Assembly: GCA_035534435.1 (NCBI GenBank)
Contig: DATLRX010000076.1
Coordinates: forward strand, 1-38,432
Reading direction: 5' to 3'
DNA length: 38,432 nt
Source: Palsa-851 sp035534435
Lineage (GTDB): Bacteria > Chloroflexota > Dormibacteria > Aeolococcales > Aeolococcaceae
The translations under genes and the position numbers were made by a program. Each line of letters opens with the position of its first letter. The first letter of the stretch is position 1. The notes beneath the pieces are model-generated. The model was not told the origin of the DNA, did not search any database, and was given only the letters and a program-made list of their open reading frames with translations. Shown here piece by piece: positions 25,054-33,253 of the stretch.

Positions 25054-25073
25054 AGCGTAATACAAGCAGCTTG
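25054..25073 (-). promoter_or_regulatory. DoxX gene promoter with CAAGC-A-GCTTG dyad
   Basis: On the minus strand, -10 TACGCT (25059-25054) ends 7 nt before ATG 25046. An 11-bp palindrome, CAAGC-A-GCTTG (25063-25073), lies just upstream and could be an operator. Confidence 0.4.
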
Positions 25074-25110
25074 TGGGACAGCACCGAATGTCGCCGGGCA
25101 GAATCAACCC

Positions 25111-26307
25111 GTGCCCAGCCGCGCCGTCACCGCCGGTCTCGGCGCGCTGTACATCGGCGCCTTCGCCGCCGCCTCGCTGGCGTTGAAGACGACGCCGTCG
25201 GATCTCGACTACTTCTTCTGGCCCGCAACCGAGACCGCAGTCGGTGGCCATCCGCTCCTCATCTACTCCACCCACCTCGCGATCGTCTCGGTGAATGACA
25301 ACGGCCCGATCGGGCTGCTGCCGCTCGTCCCGGTCGCGCTGGTGGCCAACGCCCTCCACGCCGGCGAAAACCTCGGAGTCCGCGCCGCGCTCGTCGACGC
25401 GGCGATGGCGATGGTGATCCTGCTCCTGGCGTACCAGGCCGTGCGCCTCATCAACTCCGTACGCGGTGCCACCGTACGGCCGCTCGGGGTGGCGGCGTGC
25501 ATCGCGCTGGCGCCCGCCGTCTGGATCGGCCTCCTCGACTACGGCCACATCGAACAGCCCGTCGAGCTGTGTCTCGTGCTCCTCGCGGTCGAATTCGCAC
25601 TGCGCAATCGCTCCGTCACAACCGGCATCGTGCTCGGCGCCGCCGTGCTGACACGCACCGTCGCGCTCTTCACCGCGGTGCCGCTCGTGCTCATCCCGTT
25701 GACCGCACGCCGGCTCCGCCCGTCAGTGACGATCGCGGTCGCGGGGTCGCTGACCGTCGCGGCCGGCCTCGCCCCGTTCGTCATCGCCGATCACGCCGCG
25801 GTGGTTCACTCGCTCGTGGGGTATCGCGGCACCCTGCCGGTCGTCGGCGGATCCATCTGGGTCCTCGCGCGCGGATCCTTCTGGTCGGGAGTGGCACAGC
25901 ACTGGGACGCGGGGATTGCCGCCGTTCTCGCGTTGGTGCTCGTGGTCATCGCGCTCGTCCGCCGGCCCGGCACGCCGTCCACCGTCGCGGGACTGCTCGG
26001 CTTGCTCACAATCGCGGCCTGCTGCCTCCCCCTGGTGGCAAAGACGGTCTTTCCGTATTACCTCGTCGAGCCGTCGGTGCTGAGCACGGTCTGGTGGCTC
26101 GCTCGGCCCGGCACCGCACGCAACTGGCGTGCCGCGGCGCCGGTGCTGCTGAACGCCGACGTTTTCATCACCAAGGCCGGAACGACGCTTACCTCCGGGG
26201 CTGCGTGGTCTGCTGTGGGCGTCGCCTCGTCCGTGCTCATCGCCCTCGTCATCGCGCTGGTGACTGCCGATCTCCTCCGTAACGCGCGCACTCCTGTGCA
26301 CGCGTGA
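25111..26307 (+). CDS. Polytopic membrane protein, GT87/mannosyltransferase-like
   Basis: A 398-residue protein with about nine or ten transmembrane helices. It starts at GTG 25111 (CAGAAT, -10-like, 6 nt upstream). The upstream frame is open over the DoxX gene but not coding. The first loop, SDLDYFFWPATETAVGGHPLLIYS, resembles the conserved first loop of polyprenol-phosphate-dependent GT87/DUF2029 mannosyltransferases (D-x-x-Y...G-x-P). A later conserved spot is AAVLTRTVALFTAVPLVLIPL. Such enzymes extend lipid-linked glycans on the outer membrane face. Enzymatic assignment is moderate; it converges on the DUF4032 gene with a 6-bp gap. Confidence 0.6.
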   Translation: MPSRAVTAGLGALYIGAFAAASLALKTTPSDLDYFFWPATETAVGGHPLLIYSTHLAIVSVNDNGPIGLLPLVPVALVANALHAGENLGVRAALVDAAMAMVILLLAYQAVRLINSVRGATVRPLGVAACIALAPAVWIGLLDYGHIEQPVELCLVLLAVEFALRNRSVTTGIVLGAAVLTRTVALFTAVPLVLIPLTARRLRPSVTIAVAGSLTVAAGLAPFVIADHAAVVHSLVGYRGTLPVVGGSIWVLARGSFWSGVAQHWDAGIAAVLALVLVVIALVRRPGTPSTVAGLLGLLTIAACCLPLVAKTVFPYYLVEPSVLSTVWWLARPGTARNWRAAAPVLLNADVFITKAGTTLTSGAAWSAVGVASSVLIALVIALVTADLLRNARTPVHA

Positions 26308-26313
26308 CGGTCG

Positions 26314-27555
26314 TCAGGTGTCCTCGAGAACATCGACGAGCTCCGGTGTCACGGCGTTGGGCAGCACCGTTCCGACGAACGACGCCACGGCTTCGCTGAG
26401 TCCGACATCGCGTCCCGCCGCCTCGGAGAGATACCAGCGGTGATCGAGCACCTGGTGGAACAACTCCGCGGGCTCCAGCCTGCCACGGAGCGCCTGCGGA
26501 ACGGCGGCGATGGTGGGCTCGAAGACATCGATCAGCCAGCGATTCGCCGCGATCGTCTCGGGAACCGGGCCGCCGCTCGACGTCTCCAGTTCGGTGCGAT
26601 ACCGCGCGATGTCGCCGAGCAGACGCCGCGCCTGATTCTCCTGAACCTCCAGGCCGGTCAGTGCTTGGAGCGAGCGAACGTGATGCCCGGGCTCGACAAC
26701 GCGGGGCTGCAGCCGCAGCCGGTACTCACCGTCACGGGCGACGACCTCCACCTCGTCCACATCGAATCCGAGCGCGTTCAGACGCTGCAACCGTTCCTCG
26801 ATCCGGTACCGCTGATCGGGAGCGAACTTGACCTCTCGGGTCAGCTCGGACCAGAGCGCCTCGTACCGCCGGCGCAGATCCTCGGCGGCCTCGATGGGGT
26901 CCAGGTGATGGACCAGCCCCTCGGCGGTCACATCCATCAGCTCGCCGGCGATGTTCTCCTGCGCGACGAGCACATCGTGGAGCCGCTGCCCGTCGCTGAG
27001 CTGGGGATGGAGCTCGGCCGTCTCGGTGTCGACGACATACGCGCCGAGCGCTCCCGCGTCTCGCCGGAACAGCGTGTTCGACAGTGAGCAGTCTCCCCAG
27101 AAGAAGCCCGCGACGTGCAGCCGCACCATCAGGTTGACGAGCGCGTCCAGGAGACGCTCACGCAGCGCGTCGTCGGCGCCGGTCGCTCCGAGGACGCGCC
27201 GGTACGGCAGCGAGAAGTCGAGGTGGCGGGTGATCAGGATGGCCTCGAGCTCTTCGGCGCCCCTCCGCTCGGTGACGAGCCCGGCGACCTCGACGACCGG
27301 GATGAAGAGCCGGTCGAGCTCGGCCAGCAACCGGTACTCACGTTCGGCCAGCCTTCGGGGCAACTCTTTGAGCGCGTAAATGGCGTCGCCATATCTGACG
27401 AAGCGGACCACGTGCCGCGAGATCCCTCGCGGGACATCCACGAGGCGGTCGTCCTTCCACGTCACAAGGGGGCGGTCCCAGGGCAGGTCCAGGAAATCCG
27501 GATGGCCGGTACGCCGGCGCATCTGGAAACCCATCGCCTGGGGTGACAGGCTCAC
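26314..27555 (-). CDS. DUF4032 protein with kinase-like domain
   Basis: A 413-residue protein. The first half has kinase-like motifs: ALKEL (K63), a catalytic-loop equivalent in LHVAGFFWGDCSLSNTLF (H147, D155, N160) and VVDTETAEL (D176). The C-terminal half (about 235-400, EVVARDGEYRLRLQPRVVEPGHH..., LFHQVLDHRWYLSEAAGRDVG) matches the DUF4032 region known mostly from actinobacteria. Function unknown. Start options are GTG 27555, ATG 27534 and ATG 27522; the hairpin at 27540-27558 covers the GTG. It follows lon by 14 bp on the same strand, so co-transcription is possible. Confidence 0.75.
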   Translation of the reverse strand: MSLSPQAMGFQMRRRTGHPDFLDLPWDRPLVTWKDDRLVDVPRGISRHVVRFVRYGDAIYALKELPRRLAEREYRLLAELDRLFIPVVEVAGLVTERRGAEELEAILITRHLDFSLPYRRVLGATGADDALRERLLDALVNLMVRLHVAGFFWGDCSLSNTLFRRDAGALGAYVVDTETAELHPQLSDGQRLHDVLVAQENIAGELMDVTAEGLVHHLDPIEAAEDLRRRYEALWSELTREVKFAPDQRYRIEERLQRLNALGFDVDEVEVVARDGEYRLRLQPRVVEPGHHVRSLQALTGLEVQENQARRLLGDIARYRTELETSSGGPVPETIAANRWLIDVFEPTIAAVPQALRGRLEPAELFHQVLDHRWYLSEAAGRDVGLSEAVASFVGTVLPNAVTPELVDVLEDT

Positions 27556-27558
27556 CCC
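27540..27558 (-). terminator. Hairpin at the lon/DUF4032 junction
   Basis: GGGGTGA (27540-27546) and TCACCCC (27552-27558) form a perfect 7-bp stem with a 5-nt loop just after the lon stop, overlapping the GTG option of the next gene. No T-run. It could attenuate readthrough from lon or hide the GTG start; it favours ATG 27534 as the true start. Confidence 0.35.
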
Positions 27559-27569
27559 GTAAGCGTGAC

Positions 27570-29903
27570 TCAGGCGGCTGCTGCGCGCTCCCGGCTCGCG
27601 GCCGGCTCGAGGGCGGCCGTGAGGACATCCTCGACTCGGCTGGCGAGATGGAACGTCATCTGGTCACGGACGCTCTCGGGCACGTCCTCGAGATCCTTGC
27701 CGTTGCGCCTCGGGAGAATGACTTCCTTCAGCCCCATGCGATGCGCGGCGAGCACCTTCTGCTTCACGCCGCCGATCGGGAGAACGAGTCCCTGGAGGGT
27801 GACCTCACCGGTCATCCCGACGGTGCTCTTCACGCCGCGGCCGGTCAGCAGGCTGACGATCGCCGTGGTCATGGTGACACCAGCCGACGGGCCGTCCTTC
27901 GGAATGGCGCCTTCGGGAACGTGGATGTGGAAGCCCTGGTTGGCCTGCGCCTCATCGATGCCGAGATCGCCGGCGTGGGAGCGCACGTACGAGAGCGCGA
28001 TCTGCGCCGACTCCTTCATGACATCGCCCAGCTGGCCCGTGAGGGTCAGTGAGCCCTTCTCCCCCACCGAGGTCGCCTCGACGAAGAGCACGTCGCCTCC
28101 CGCGCCGGTGACGGCAAGACCGGTGGCCACGCCGGGCACGGAGGTGCGCTCCGCAACCTCGTTGTCGAAACGGGTCCGTCCCAGGAACCTGGTCACCAGT
28201 TCCGGCGTTACCGCCACAGGTGGCTGCAACTCGCCGGTGGCGAACGCCGTCGCGACCTTGCGTGTCATCTTGCCGAGCTCGCGGTCGAGATTGCGTACAC
28301 CGGCCTCGCGTGTGTACCCGGTGACGACGGACTCGATCGCCGTGTCGTCAACGCTGATCTCCTCGGGGTGCAGGCCGGCCTGCGCGATCTGGCGTCCGAG
28401 CAGGTGATCGCGGGCGATCGCGAGCTTCTCGTCGATCGTGTACCCGTCAAGCCTGATGAGCTCCATGCGGTCGAGCAGCGGCGCGGGGATGGTCTCCCAC
28501 ACATTCGCCGTCGGGATGAACAGCACCTCGGAAAGATCGAGGTCGACCTCGAGATAGTGGTCGCGGAACGTGTTGTTCTGTGCCGGGTCGAGGACCTCGA
28601 GCAGTGCCGCCGAGGGATCGCCACGCCAGTCGTTGCCGACCTTGTCGATCTCGTCGAGCATGATCACAGGGTTCTTGGTTCCGGCCTCCTTGAGGGCGCG
28701 CACGATGCGTCCCGGGAGTGCTCCGATGTACGTGCGGCGATGGCCGCGGATGTCGGCCTCATCGTGAATGCCGCCGAGCGACACGCGCGCGAACTTCCGT
28801 CCCAGCGCACGCGCCACCGACTCTCCGAGCGAGGTCTTGCCGACACCGGGAGGCCCGACGAGCGTGATGATCGCGCCCGATCCGCGTCCCCCGAGCACCG
28901 AGAGACCGCGCTCCTGACGGAGCTTCCGCACCGCGAGGAATTCGATGATCCGTGACTTCACGTCATCGAGCCCGGTGTGGTCCTCGTCGAGGATGCGACG
29001 CGCGTCCGTGAGGTCGTAGTTGTCCTCGGAGCGCACGTTCCACGGGATGTCGAGCATCCAGTCGAGGTATGTGCGTATCCAGCCGTTCTCGGGGTTCTGC
29101 TCGCTGGTGCGCTCGAGACGGCCGAGCTCGCGCTCGACCTCCGTGCGCACCTTCTCGGGCATGCCCGCCTCCTCGATGCGCTTGCGGTAGCCGGCGACCA
29201 CGTCGTCGCCTCCGTCGCCGAGCTCCTTGCGAATCGCCTCCATCTGCTGACGCAGGAGGAACTCGCGCTGGGTCTTCTCCATGCCCTCGTTGACCTCACT
29301 GCGGATCTTCTCCTTCAGTGACACCTCGGCAAGGATCGTGCGGGTCCAGTCGATGAGCAGGCGCAGGCGCGCCTCGACGTCGAGCGTCTCGAGCACGCGA
29401 ACCTTCTGCTCCATGCTGAGGTCCGGCGAGAAGCCGGCAAGATCGGCGAGCTGGCCCGGTGTCCGGGCTGCGCGCAGGAACTGAACGACCCCGGGGGCGC
29501 CGCGGCTCTCGACGAGGTTCTCCAGGATCGCCCGGTACTCACCGGCGAGCGCGAGCTCCTGCTCGGTCGGCTCGGGCTCGGTGATGGGCTCGGCCCGCAC
29601 CCAGAGCGCATCACCGACGTCGGCCTGACCGCTACCGAGGCGCGCGCGGTACTCGCCGCGGACGATGCTGACCTCGGTGCCGTTGGGAAGCTTGCCCGAC
29701 TCCTGCAGGCTCGCGACCGTGCCGATGGACGTGAACTGTCCATCGATTCGCGGCACGAGCAGGATGAGATGGCTCCCCTGGCGAGCGGCGTCGACGGCGG
29801 CGCGCTGCTCGTCGGGAACGCCGATCGGGACGGTCATGTGTGGGAGGACCACCATGTCGTCGAGGGCGAGAACAGGCAGGAGTTGCGAGGTGGGTTCGGT
29901 CAT
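27570..29903 (-). CDS. lon: ATP-dependent protease Lon (LonA)
   Basis: A 777-residue cytosolic AAA+ protease that degrades damaged and regulatory proteins. The N-terminal substrate-binding domain begins LPVLALDDMVVLPHMTVPIGV. Walker A is GPPGVGKTSLGES (about 349-361) and Walker B VIMLDEIDKVG. The protease domain has the catalytic Ser in PKDGPSAG (about S673) and Lys in GGVKQK (about K713). Length and domain order are normal, with no membrane insert, so it is LonA. ATG 29903 has no SD but TATGAC 7 nt upstream. The HspR-like regulator at 20212 is a possible controller, but no CTTGAGT-N7-ACTCAAG-type site is seen upstream. Confidence 0.93.
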   Translation of the reverse strand: MTEPTSQLLPVLALDDMVVLPHMTVPIGVPDEQRAAVDAARQGSHLILLVPRIDGQFTSIGTVASLQESGKLPNGTEVSIVRGEYRARLGSGQADVGDALWVRAEPITEPEPTEQELALAGEYRAILENLVESRGAPGVVQFLRAARTPGQLADLAGFSPDLSMEQKVRVLETLDVEARLRLLIDWTRTILAEVSLKEKIRSEVNEGMEKTQREFLLRQQMEAIRKELGDGGDDVVAGYRKRIEEAGMPEKVRTEVERELGRLERTSEQNPENGWIRTYLDWMLDIPWNVRSEDNYDLTDARRILDEDHTGLDDVKSRIIEFLAVRKLRQERGLSVLGGRGSGAIITLVGPPGVGKTSLGESVARALGRKFARVSLGGIHDEADIRGHRRTYIGALPGRIVRALKEAGTKNPVIMLDEIDKVGNDWRGDPSAALLEVLDPAQNNTFRDHYLEVDLDLSEVLFIPTANVWETIPAPLLDRMELIRLDGYTIDEKLAIARDHLLGRQIAQAGLHPEEISVDDTAIESVVTGYTREAGVRNLDRELGKMTRKVATAFATGELQPPVAVTPELVTRFLGRTRFDNEVAERTSVPGVATGLAVTGAGGDVLFVEATSVGEKGSLTLTGQLGDVMKESAQIALSYVRSHAGDLGIDEAQANQGFHIHVPEGAIPKDGPSAGVTMTTAIVSLLTGRGVKSTVGMTGEVTLQGLVLPIGGVKQKVLAAHRMGLKEVILPRRNGKDLEDVPESVRDQMTFHLASRVEDVLTAALEPAASRERAAAA

Positions 29904-29910
29904 GGGCTAG

Positions 29911-29916
29911 GTCATA
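29911..29916 (-). promoter_or_regulatory. Possible -10 box TATGAC for lon
   Basis: On the minus strand GGTATGAC ends 7 nt before the lon ATG, with no SD between. It departs from TAnnnT in the last base, so support is weaker than for the other leaderless-type starts. Confidence 0.3.
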
Positions 29917-29970
29917 CCCCGGCCGCGTCCGTCCTACGCATTCACTAGCCCCTATCTCCAGCCCGGGTGC

Positions 29971-30732
29971 CTACCCGCTTCGCCGGCGGTAGATGAGCAT
30001 GGCGAACCCGTACGCGACGACGAGAAGCCCGACGCACCACGCGAGGGCGATCCAGATGTCCGTCCCGGCCGGCCGCCCGGTGTAGAGGTCGCGGATCGTG
30101 TTCACGATGGAGGTCACCGGCTGGTACTCCGCGAACGCCCGGACCGGACCGGGCATCGTGCTCGTGGGCACGAACGCCGAGCTGACGAAGGGCAGGAAGA
30201 TGAGCGGGTATGAGAACGCGCTCGCGCCATCCACGGACTTCGCCGTGAGGCCGGGGATCATGGCGAGCCACGTCAGGGCGAGCGTGAACACGATCAGGAT
30301 GCCGGCGACGGCGAGCCATGCGAGCACGCCGGCGCCCGAGCGAAAGCCGATGAGGAGCGCGACGAGCACGACGACCACGAGCGAGATCAGATTTGCGACG
30401 AGCGAGGTCAGCACGTGCGCCCACAGCACGGACGAGCGCGCGATCGGCATCGACTGGAATCGCTCGAAGATGCCGCTCTGCAGGTCGAGGAAGAGCCGGA
30501 ACGCCGTGTAGGAGATGCCCGAGGCCACGGTGATGAGCAGAATGCCGGGCAGCAGGTAGGTCACGTACGAGGGCGATCCCGACCTGATCGCGCCGCCGAA
30601 CACGTAGACGAACAGCAGCATGAACGCGATCGGCATGATCGTCGTGGTGATGATGGTGTCGACGCTGCGCGTGATATGGCGCAGGGATCGGCCGGTCAGG
30701 AAGGCGGTGTCTCCGAAGAAATGCCTGGTCAT
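29971..30732 (-). CDS. ABC-2 type exporter permease (DrrB-like)
   Basis: A 253-residue membrane subunit with six hydrophobic segments and the DrrB/Wzm-type pattern: RSLRHITRSVDTIITTTIMPIAFMLLFVYVFGG at the N-terminus, GIFERFQSMPIARSSVLWAHVL on the cytosolic coupling helix, and FVSSAFVPTSTMPGPVRAFAEYQPVTSIV near the end. It would form the exporter with the ATPase encoded just upstream (10-bp gap). AAGGAG is 5 nt before the ATG. Export of a drug, antibiotic or lipid is typical for the family; the substrate is unknown. Confidence 0.88.
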   Translation of the reverse strand: MTRHFFGDTAFLTGRSLRHITRSVDTIITTTIMPIAFMLLFVYVFGGAIRSGSPSYVTYLLPGILLITVASGISYTAFRLFLDLQSGIFERFQSMPIARSSVLWAHVLTSLVANLISLVVVVLVALLIGFRSGAGVLAWLAVAGILIVFTLALTWLAMIPGLTAKSVDGASAFSYPLIFLPFVSSAFVPTSTMPGPVRAFAEYQPVTSIVNTIRDLYTGRPAGTDIWIALAWCVGLLVVAYGFAMLIYRRRSG

Positions 30733-30742
30733 CGCTGCTCCT

Positions 30743-31543
30743 TCATGCCTCCGTCACGGGGCGGCGGCCGGCGCCGGTCTCGCCGTCCGGGCCGGCACCG
30801 ACGATGGCGAGGAAGACGTCCTCGAGCGTCGGCTGTTTCTCCACGTATTCGACCTTGGCGGGCGGCAGCAGCTGCTTGAGCTCGAGCAGCGTGCCGTTCA
30901 CGACGATCCGACCCTCGCGGAGGATCGCGATCCGGTCGGCGAGCTGCTCAGCCTCCTCCAGGTAGTGAGTGGTGAGCAGCACCGTGGTGCCGTGAGCGGC
31001 CAGCTCCCTGACGGCCTGCCAGACCTCGTTGCGAGCCTCGGGGTCGAGCCCGGTCGTCGGCTCGTCGAGGAAGATGACCTGCGGGCTCCCGACAAGGCTC
31101 ATCGCGATGTCGAGCCTGCGGCGCATGCCACCGGAGTAGGTGGCCACCCGGCGTGCCGCCGCGTCGGTCAGTGAGAAGCGTCTGAGCAGGTCATCGGCGA
31201 CCTTTCCCGGGTCCGTGAGATGCCGGAGGTGGGCGACCAGCACGAGGTTCTCGCGACCGCTGAGGATCTCGTCGACGGCGGCGAACTGCCCGGTGAGGCT
31301 GATGGAATCCCGCACCTCGGCGGCCTGCGAGGCGACGTCGAACCCGTTGATGCCGGCAGTGCCGGCGTCGGCCCTCAGCAGCGTGGACAGGATCTTCACG
31401 ACTGTGGTCTTGCCGGCCCCGTTCGGGCCGAGCAGGGCGAAGATGCTGCCCCGCGCCACGTCGAAGTCCACCCCTCGAAGCGCCTCCACCTCCTTGTACG
31501 ACTTCTCGAGGCCGCGCACCTCGATTGCCGGTGGGGCGGTCAT
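30743..31543 (-). CDS. ABC exporter ATPase (DrrA-like)
   Basis: A 266-residue nucleotide-binding subunit: Walker A GPNGAGKT (39-46), Q-loop region LTGQFAAVDE, signature YSGGM (136-140), Walker B VIFLDEP (156-162) and switch His in TTHYLEEAEQ. The C-terminal extension with NGTLLELKQLLPPAKVEYVEKQPTLEDVFLAIVG is that of daunorubicin-resistance-type ATPases. It overlaps the DUF1048 gene by 4 bp and precedes the permease gene. The operon starts with a PadR regulator, a usual arrangement for inducible drug-efflux systems. Confidence 0.92.
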   Translation of the reverse strand: MTAPPAIEVRGLEKSYKEVEALRGVDFDVARGSIFALLGPNGAGKTTVVKILSTLLRADAGTAGINGFDVASQAAEVRDSISLTGQFAAVDEILSGRENLVLVAHLRHLTDPGKVADDLLRRFSLTDAAARRVATYSGGMRRRLDIAMSLVGSPQVIFLDEPTTGLDPEARNEVWQAVRELAAHGTTVLLTTHYLEEAEQLADRIAILREGRIVVNGTLLELKQLLPPAKVEYVEKQPTLEDVFLAIVGAGPDGETGAGRRPVTEA

Positions 31544-31920
31544 CTGACGACCCTCCCTGCGTCGGGGCGGCTGGTCTCCGCAGCGGCTCGATCGATGGCG
31601 TTGACCAGCCGCGCACGCTCACGGAGCCGCCACTGCCCGTCCGGATAGTTCTGGACGAAGGTCTCGAGGAACTCCACGGGGTCCTCCCCGACGATCTCGC
31701 GGATCGGGGTTCGGTTCGCCGCACTCTGCTCGAACAGGTCGATCAGATCCTCGAACATCTGAGCCGCCCGATCCCCGTCCCCGCCCGGCCCGGCGTGCAT
31801 CAGATACCGCTCCAGCGCCTCGAGTGCGGTGCGATAGCTCTCGGGAAGCTGCCGCGTGCGCGCCTTGTGGTCACGCCACTGCCGCTTCTCGCCGACGACC
31901 TTTGCGATGAACTTGTTCAT
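31540..31920 (-). CDS. DUF1048 family protein
   Basis: A 126-residue, mostly helical protein (KFIAKVVGEKRQWRDHKARTRQLP; YRTALEALERYLMH; AAQMFEDLIDLFEQSAANRTPIREIVGEDPVEFLETFVQNY). The last segment matches the DUF1048 signature. The family is commonly encoded between PadR regulators and ABC exporters in Gram-positives; the mechanism is unknown. Overlaps both neighbours by 4 bp and has AAGGAGG just before the ATG, so it is certainly part of the operon. Confidence 0.85.
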   Translation of the reverse strand: MNKFIAKVVGEKRQWRDHKARTRQLPESYRTALEALERYLMHAGPGGDGDRAAQMFEDLIDLFEQSAANRTPIREIVGEDPVEFLETFVQNYPDGQWRLRERARLVNAIDRAAAETSRPDAGRVVR

Positions 31921-32249
31921 ATGCCTCCTTCATGGAGCTGCCCAAGCTGTTCCGCGAGGAAGCTCCACGTCCTCAAGAACTCTTCGAGATACGCCCGTCC
32001 CTGCGCGTTGAGCGAGTACACCTTGCGCGGCGGCCCCTTCTCGGACGGGGTCTTCTCCACGTCGACGAGGGCCTTCTGCTCGAACCTGACGAGCAGGGCG
32101 TACACGGTGCCCTCCGCGATGTCGGAGAAGCCCCGCTCCCGCAGCCGCGCCGTGATCACGTACCCGTAGGCCGGCCCGATCGAGAGGATGGCAAGGACGA
32201 TGCCCTCGAGCGTGCCCTTGAGCATCTCGGTCATCTGCTGCTTGCCCAC
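31917..32249 (-). CDS. PadR-family transcriptional regulator
   Basis: A 110-residue winged-helix repressor. I chose GTG 32249 because GGAGGAG stands 4 nt upstream; the longer frame from 32276 would start in the presumed leader. The PadR pattern is clear: LKGTLEGIVLAILSIGPAYGYVITARLRERG (10-40), EGTVYALLVRFEQKALVDVEK (46-66, recognition helix), GPPRKVYSLNAQGRAYLEEF (72-91). PadR proteins usually repress the exporter operon they head and release on binding its substrate. The direct and inverted repeats at 32273-32305 are the likely operator. Confidence 0.9.
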   Translation of the reverse strand: MGKQQMTEMLKGTLEGIVLAILSIGPAYGYVITARLRERGFSDIAEGTVYALLVRFEQKALVDVEKTPSEKGPPRKVYSLNAQGRAYLEEFLRTWSFLAEQLGQLHEGGI

Positions 32250-32272
32250 GGGTCTCCTCCAGCTACTGAGCG

Positions 32273-32305
32273 GCACTGACTACTAGTAGATAGTAGCACT
32301 GACTA
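32273..32305 (-). promoter_or_regulatory. padR promoter and operator region
   Basis: GCACTGACTA is repeated at 32273-32282 and 32296-32305 (period 23 bp), flanking the palindrome CTACTAGTAG (32280-32289). On the minus strand TACTAT (32295-32290) is a good -10 box inside this structure, so a dimeric PadR bound here would block its own operon. The leader then has the GGAGGAG SD of padR. Confidence 0.5.
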
Positions 32306-32775
32306 GCTGCGCCGCACGTGGGCCCACGGGCCTTCGGGTGTCCGCCCGCGGCGACGCCGGCACCTTCGGGTTTGTCGGGCAGGCTCCGCGCCGAAGCGTC
32401 CCGGGTCGCCCGCCGCGAGGCCGGGCGAACCCCCAAGCGCGACCGCGAAGAGACCCGTCGAGCGTGAGCTCGACGCCCGGCGTTCAGCGTTGAGCCTCGA
32501 CGCAGGGCACTCGCCAGTTTGTCGGAGCGCAGCGTGTCACGGTCGCGGGCTGCGGCATGTCTCGCGACATCGCACGGTGCGATCACGTGATCAGTCGTGT
32601 CGACATCGATGAGCGATACGGTTGATATTCCAGGAGATACCGGGCACATTCGGCGGCATGTGCGAGCCGGCGCCAACTGCTCGCGCGACCGCGCTGCGCG
32701 AGCGAGACTGCAGAGAACCTTTGTCAAGAGGCCGAGGCGCACCGTGTCTCACGACGTCGATCGGTCCACGTTTGA
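32306..32775. other. Intergenic stretch without recognised gene
   Basis: About 470 bp between padR and the 32791 gene. Frames crossing it are Arg/Ala-rich shadows. Structure seen: CCTTCGGGT occurs twice near 32330-32370, and GTCGAGC-GTGA-GCTCGAC (32457-32474) is a perfect hairpin. GGGTCGCCCG/CGGGCGAACCC (about 32404-32432) is a further imperfect inverted repeat. A structured RNA, a decayed gene or promoters on both sides are possible; I cannot choose. Confidence 0.4.
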
Positions 32776-32781
32776 TAGCCT
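32776..32781 (+). promoter_or_regulatory. -10 box TAGCCT, likely leaderless start
   Basis: TAGCCT ends 9 nt before ATG 32791, and CGAGTCACT between them has no SD. Same geometry as the boxes at 7172 and 8230. Confidence 0.45.
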
Positions 32782-32790
32782 CGAGTCACT

Positions 32791-33135
32791 ATGGTTCCCG
32801 TTGCGACACTGAGTCCGCCAACCGTGCGCGAACGCGCCGTATTCGACGCCGCCACCACCGGAACACCGCGCGAGTTTGTCCAGGCATGCCGCGCAGCCGA
32901 CCTTGAACCACGTCAAATGCTCGACGTTTTCGATGCCGCGCCATGGCGCTGGCTGTTCTCTTTTTCCTCCGATGAGGCGGTCACCGACGAGGTACGCCAC
33001 CGGACGTTCCAGCCGGCCGTGCGCCGGAAACTCGACGCCACGCGCGAGTACCTCGCAGCATCGTGGTGGCGGCGTCTCTTCGCGACTCCCGACGCCAATT
33101 CGCCGGCCCACGACATCGTCGGGAGAGCGCGCTAA
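32791..33135 (+). CDS. Hypothetical protein (114 aa)
   Basis: Soluble, mostly helical 114-residue protein with a central aromatic segment (MLDVFDAAPWRWLFSFSSDEAVTD, about 50-72) and a basic Trp-rich part (EYLAASWWRRLFATPD). It lies just upstream of the xylA promoter on the same strand, but the TATAAT at 33154 separates the two. No family recognised. The promoter geometry and G/C-rich third positions support it as a real gene. Confidence 0.5.
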   Translation: MVPVATLSPPTVRERAVFDAATTGTPREFVQACRAADLEPRQMLDVFDAAPWRWLFSFSSDEAVTDEVRHRTFQPAVRRKLDATREYLAASWWRRLFATPDANSPAHDIVGRAR

Positions 33136-33153
33136 ACCCCTGCCGCTGCACGG

Positions 33154-33159
33154 TATAAT
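33154..33159 (+). promoter_or_regulatory. xylA promoter -10 box TATAAT
   Basis: A perfect TATAAT, rare in this G+C-rich window, 95 bp upstream of the xylA GTG. No convincing -35 TTGACA is seen, so activation or a weak -35 is likely. It leaves a leader of about 85-90 nt that carries the SD and the dyad at 33223-33243. Confidence 0.55.
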
Positions 33160-33222
33160 CACGCGAAACCAGGCCGTCCTGCAGCCGTTCCTTTGTGCCG
33201 CGGAACGTTCGAAGATGACGGC

Positions 33223-33243
33223 TGGTACCGACCGCGGGTACCA
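33223..33243 (+). promoter_or_regulatory. xylA leader dyad TGGTACC-N7-GGTACCA
   Basis: Perfect 7-bp arms (33223-33229, 33237-33243) with a 7-nt spacer. The right arm touches the SD AAGGAG (33243-33248), 5 nt before GTG 33254. It could be the operator for the ROK regulator encoded in this locus, or an mRNA hairpin that masks the SD. Confidence 0.45.
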
Positions 33244-33253
33244 AGGAGAATCC

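Noticed and set aside
32263..32742. 159-codon minus frame before xylA
   Set aside because: Cys/Arg/Ala-rich with no SD or family pattern, and it overlaps the padR operator.
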